DNA of 22,191 nucleotides from IMG/VR virus record IMGVR_UViG_3300004369_000171, positions 1 to 22,191 of that record, one strand, 5' to 3'. The notes beneath the pieces were generated by a model. It saw only the letters and a list, made by a program, of their open reading frames with translations. It ran no database searches and was not told the DNA's origin. The position numbers and the translations under genes are program-made. The stretch comes from a virus. Shown here piece by piece: positions 21,912 to 22,191 of the stretch; the stretch's first letter is position 1, and every line of letters starts with the position of its first letter.

Positions 21912-22058
21912 ATGTCTAAAAAGAGAGACTACTCACACGAGTACTTCAAGGAAGACCTTGAAGAATTGAACTACAGTAAGAAGTACAACAAGTACGAGGC
22001 TAGGGACAGCAAACGCGATAAGCGCAAGCAAACAGCATCGGACTACTTCTATGACTAA
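21912..22058 (+). CDS. short charged protein, 48 aa
   Basis: The ATG at 21912 opens a frame MSKKRDYSHEYFKEDLEELN, then YSKKYNKYEARDSKRDKRKQ and TASDYFYD, with a TAA stop at 22056-22058. The protein is very rich in Lys, Asp, Glu and Tyr, with a repeated YxKxY-type rhythm. It is probably helical and soluble. No strong Shine-Dalgarno sequence is seen (AGGGAC is about 12 bases upstream). I do not recognise it. The next gene overlaps its end by 8 bases, and composition and stop placement support a real gene. Confidence 0.6.
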   Translation: MSKKRDYSHEYFKEDLEELNYSKKYNKYEARDSKRDKRKQTASDYFYD

Positions 22059-22182
22059 GAAGAAAGCCCCAGATAAGAAGGCTCCTGCGAAAAAGAAGAA
22101 GCCACGTCCGGTGTCAGCACGAGCAGGTGGAGGCCATCAAGGTGGTCTCCTATCAGGACCCGGTAACGGGTTAGGACGTTAG
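22051..22182 (+). CDS. short Lys-rich protein, 43 aa
   Basis: The ATG at 22051 overlaps the previous gene by 8 bases, and the frame ends with TAG at 22180-22182. The product is MTKKKAPDKKAPAKKKKPRP, then VSARAGGGHQGGLLSG and a Gly-rich end PGNGLGR. The first half is Lys/Ala/Pro-rich, like histone-H1-type tails; the second half is Gly-rich. The DKKAPAKKKK segment is identical to the end of the small Cys-rich protein on the minus strand (6417-6533). The role is unknown; nucleic-acid binding would fit the charge. Confidence 0.55.
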   Translation: MTKKKAPDKKAPAKKKKPRPVSARAGGGHQGGLLSGPGNGLGR

Positions 22183-22191
22183 GAGTCGTTA

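Overview
The window is a continuous piece of a tailed-phage genome. It is densely packed, genes usually overlap by 1-30 bases, and no host-type operons, rRNA, tRNA, integrase or insertion sequence were seen. A gp25-like baseplate protein, a baseplate-J protein and a gpI-like protein point to a contractile (myovirus) tail. Base composition is near 50% GC and several genes start with GTG. One replication promoter looks leaderless, which would fit an actinobacterial or related host, but the host cannot be fixed from the sequence.

Layout. (1) Bases 1-6198, plus strand: late tail genes. These are a small beta-rich structural protein, a kelch-repeat protein, a short unknown, gp25-like, gpJ-like and gpI-like proteins, a small membrane protein and a 256-aa protein of unknown function. 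(2) Bases 6199-6312: a convergent junction with three successive perfect inverted repeats, the last a bidirectional terminator. (3) Bases 6310-7274, minus strand: a tight operon of five very small Lys-rich proteins. (4) Bases 7275-7519: a divergent control region with candidate promoters on both strands and a minus-strand terminator-like hairpin. (5) Bases 7520-17605, plus strand: the replication module. It holds a winged-helix initiator-like protein, a C2H2 zinc-finger protein, a DnaC-like loader, a DnaB-like helicase, a CHC2/TOPRIM primase, an SNF2-type helicase, a MerR-like protein, a gp32-like ssDNA-binding protein and a family A DNA polymerase. (6) Bases 17607-21545: the recombination module. 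It holds a RecA, three PD-(D/E)XK nucleases (one Cas4-like with an inserted zinc ribbon) and small unknowns. (7) Bases 21582-22182: a SpoVS-family (Alba-like) gene and two short Lys-rich proteins.

The strongest unexpected signal lies inside the initiator-like gene. Four 20-bp near-identical dyad repeats begin at 7812, 7834, 7856 and 7890, and a 50-bp stretch with 35 A/T follows at 7951-8000. Because the copies fall in all three reading frames, the repetition is conserved as DNA rather than as protein. This is the layout of an iteron-type replication origin inside its own initiator gene, as in lambda O. Other signals are a hairpin that pairs the whole Shine-Dalgarno sequence of the SpoVS gene, a perfect 11-bp hairpin within the first codons of the polymerase gene, and a possible ~100-nt minus-strand RNA in the divergent region.
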